From: Promerops cafer
Lineage: Eukaryota > Chordata > Aves > Passeriformes > Nectariniidae
NCBI GenBank assembly: GCA_013398275.1
Contig: VZSE01009483.1
Coordinates: 1,896,516 to 1,960,515, forward strand
Reading direction: 5' to 3'
Length of the DNA stretch: 64,000 bases
Shown here in pieces: positions 62,297-64,000 of this stretch. Within the stretch, counting starts at the first letter, position 1. Each line of letters starts with the position of its first letter. A program made the translations under genes and the position numbers. The notes beneath the pieces are model-generated. The model saw only the letters and a program-made list of their open reading frames with translations, did no database searches and was not told where the DNA came from.

Positions 62297-62345
62297 CGGT
62301 GCTGGAAATCGGGTCGGGAGTCACGCTTAGGCGCAGCTGCCGCTT

Positions 62346-64000
62346 TGGCTGGGTTTATCATTTCTGCCGAGTCTCTTTCTGAATGAAAACAAAGTCATAA
62401 AGTGCTTATCATTGGTACTAGCAACGTTTTTGTTTTTTTTTTTAATATATAAAAAGTTACATCTGTATGATGCATGGCGTGCACATTGTTTCTGAACAGT
62501 GAGGGGATGTGAACTTCTTGCATTTGTAGGGCTTCTCTGTACTTAATAGGGTAAAACAAAACAAAGTTGCGGCTATGCGTTCGGCAGTATTTCAGCAACA
62601 GATTTCCCCTGCCTCCTGGATGCGCAGACATTACTGACAGATCAGTTTCTTTCAAGTAGGCTTTGAAATCCACGACTTAATGATTGTCTGGATAGCTGCA
62701 CTTGTAGTTGAGAGTCAGGGACCCATTGTCTGTATGCTGTTAACATCAGGAGTGAATTCAGGTAGAGCCCGTAACATATCCTGATATACTTTTGTAAGAC
62801 TGAAATCAGTGTCTCAGGAGTTCTCGCAGATTAATGTAAGAAAGAAGGTTTTTCTCCAGCTTTTTTTGTTATGATTGTGCTATGCTCCTGTAATGTATCT
62901 GTGATCATTGCTAAAATTTCCTCCTGAAGTTTCAGCTGCAACTGAATGTTTGTTTGATCTCTGGGATAGTTTAATGTATTAAAGCTTAAAATATTAATGG
63001 CAACAAGTAGTCTTAATCAGCAGGACTGTATCTGCTATTGTGGCATCAGATCATCCTTTTTCATATTATTAGGCAATAATATGGAAATTCCTTATGAGTC
63101 TCATCACCGTCAGCTCTCAGTTTGCATTGATTTTAATATGCTCTTTTCTTTTTGGAGTTGAAGTTCTTGTCAGGAGTAGACAAGCTGTTTAATCGGAGAA
63201 GTTTTAGTGCATTAAATAGCTAACAGTCATCCAGTTGCAGTTAAGACTTTTCTTTCCCATTGATTTTTTCCTCTCCACTGGGAATCTGGTCTTGTAATGC
63301 TGATATTAATAGATGATATTTCAGGTGACCTGTCTTGTTTTAGTATATTAAAAAAAAAAAGAGAAGCTATTTAATTTGATAGCAATGCAATGGTATAATT
63401 AGAGCATATGTTACCCCAAATATTTGAAGTATTCAGAAGTAGTTCAGTGCAGTATTTTGAGATAACCTTAGTATTTGTGTTTTCTAAGCTTTGACTGTTA
63501 CCTCCTGTATTATGTTGCTATGAGAGACAATTACAATTTTATAGTTAAGCTTTTGAATTTGTTTTTGAAATAAACACATTCCTTGAATTAAGACATGAAT
63601 AAAATTCTGATAGATCCAAGTCCTCTTTCTTCCCTGCTCGCAGAGAAATTTTGTTTAAGAATGCAAAAATTTCATCTAACTTGGTTTTGATGTCCCAAAC
63701 AACAGCTTTTGTGGTTTCTCTGGGAGGTAATTATAGCAACCCTTGTAGCCAAAAAATAGGTTATTTAAAAATTTTAATGTGATACAAATTACTTAAAATT
63801 TCCCTTTTTATCTTGGCATCATAACTACAGCTTCATTCCCATCTTACACATTTTGACATAAATTAATGTCATTAAGTCAAAGAAGTCTTGTTGTCCTAGT
63901 CTTGGTTTAAGAAAAGAACCAGGTCCCCTGCCTTTTCATTTTTCACTCAGAGAAACCACTGTTGAGATGCTTTGATATTTTGGTGCTTTCTTACAGAGTT
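62346..64000. other. AT-rich non-coding region after the CpG island
   Basis: No repeat family or exon was recognised. If the gene starting in the island is transcribed rightward, this would be its first intron. There is an A run at about 63350-63360. Confidence 0.5.

Larger units (their letters stand above)
61240..62345. promoter_or_regulatory. CpG island, probable promoter / first exon of an unidentified gene
   Basis: GC content and CpG density rise abruptly at about 61240 and fall at about 62345, in contrast with the AT-rich flanks. The island includes (GGC)6 at 61338-61355, a GC box (CCGCCC) at 62102-62107 and a ZNF143-like site at 62278-62296. In vertebrates such islands usually mark promoters. 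Open frames run through it on both strands, but open frames are expected in GC-rich DNA and they cross the gap, so I call no protein. Direction of transcription is undecided. Confidence 0.8.

Noticed and set aside
61242..62382. Open frames of 290-360 codons on both strands of the CpG island
   Set aside because: About half of each is undetermined sequence read through as open, and the rest is GC-rich DNA where stops are rare. No protein can be supported.
1..64000. CRISPR arrays, tRNA or rRNA genes, bacterial operons
   Set aside because: No regularly spaced repeats, cloverleaf-like tRNA boxes or conserved rRNA stretches were noticed by eye. The sequence is clearly vertebrate nuclear DNA.

Overview
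The window looks like a stretch of bird nuclear genome. Two observations support this. There is one intact gene for vitelline membrane outer layer protein 1 (VMO1), an egg-coat protein. The dispersed repeats are almost entirely CR1-type LINE 3' ends carrying the typical (ATTCTRTG)n-like tails. Nothing prokaryotic is present: no operons, ribosome binding sites, CRISPR arrays or insertion sequences. Species cannot be fixed from the sequence alone; a passerine or other neognath bird would fit.

Layout. Positions 1-6.8 kb are AT-rich non-coding sequence. Positions 6.9-8.8 kb hold the complete VMO1 gene on the + strand: a TATA box, three coding exons with canonical splice sites, a 183-residue secreted precursor, and a variant poly(A) signal. 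From 8.8 to 61.2 kb I recognise no coding gene. This stretch is intergenic or intronic DNA with eight recognisable CR1 fragments (six on the minus strand, two on the plus strand), one probable solo endogenous-retrovirus LTR at about 20.06-20.50 kb, microsatellites, and several palindromes. The most notable palindromes are a perfect RFX-type X-box at 14.6 kb, a 10-bp-arm hairpin at 40.24 kb, and a 22-bp CpG-containing inverted repeat at 49.0 kb.

From 61.24 to 62.35 kb there is a strong CpG island, interrupted by 514 unresolved bases. It carries a GC box, a (GGC)6 tract and a ZNF143-like motif, so it is very probably the promoter and first exon of an unidentified gene. Its strand cannot be decided. 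If the gene runs leftward, much of the 9-61 kb region could be its intron(s). The final 1.6 kb is AT-rich non-coding sequence.

I found no convincing new multi-gene system. The items most worth checking are the VMO1 cis-regulatory arrangement (cap-proximal out-of-frame ATG and steroid-receptor-like half site), the isolated regulatory palindromes, a candidate 24-nt micro-exon at 38.9 kb, and the gapped CpG-island promoter. Many open frames of 60-190 codons exist, but none shows domain content or conserved composition that would justify calling a gene.
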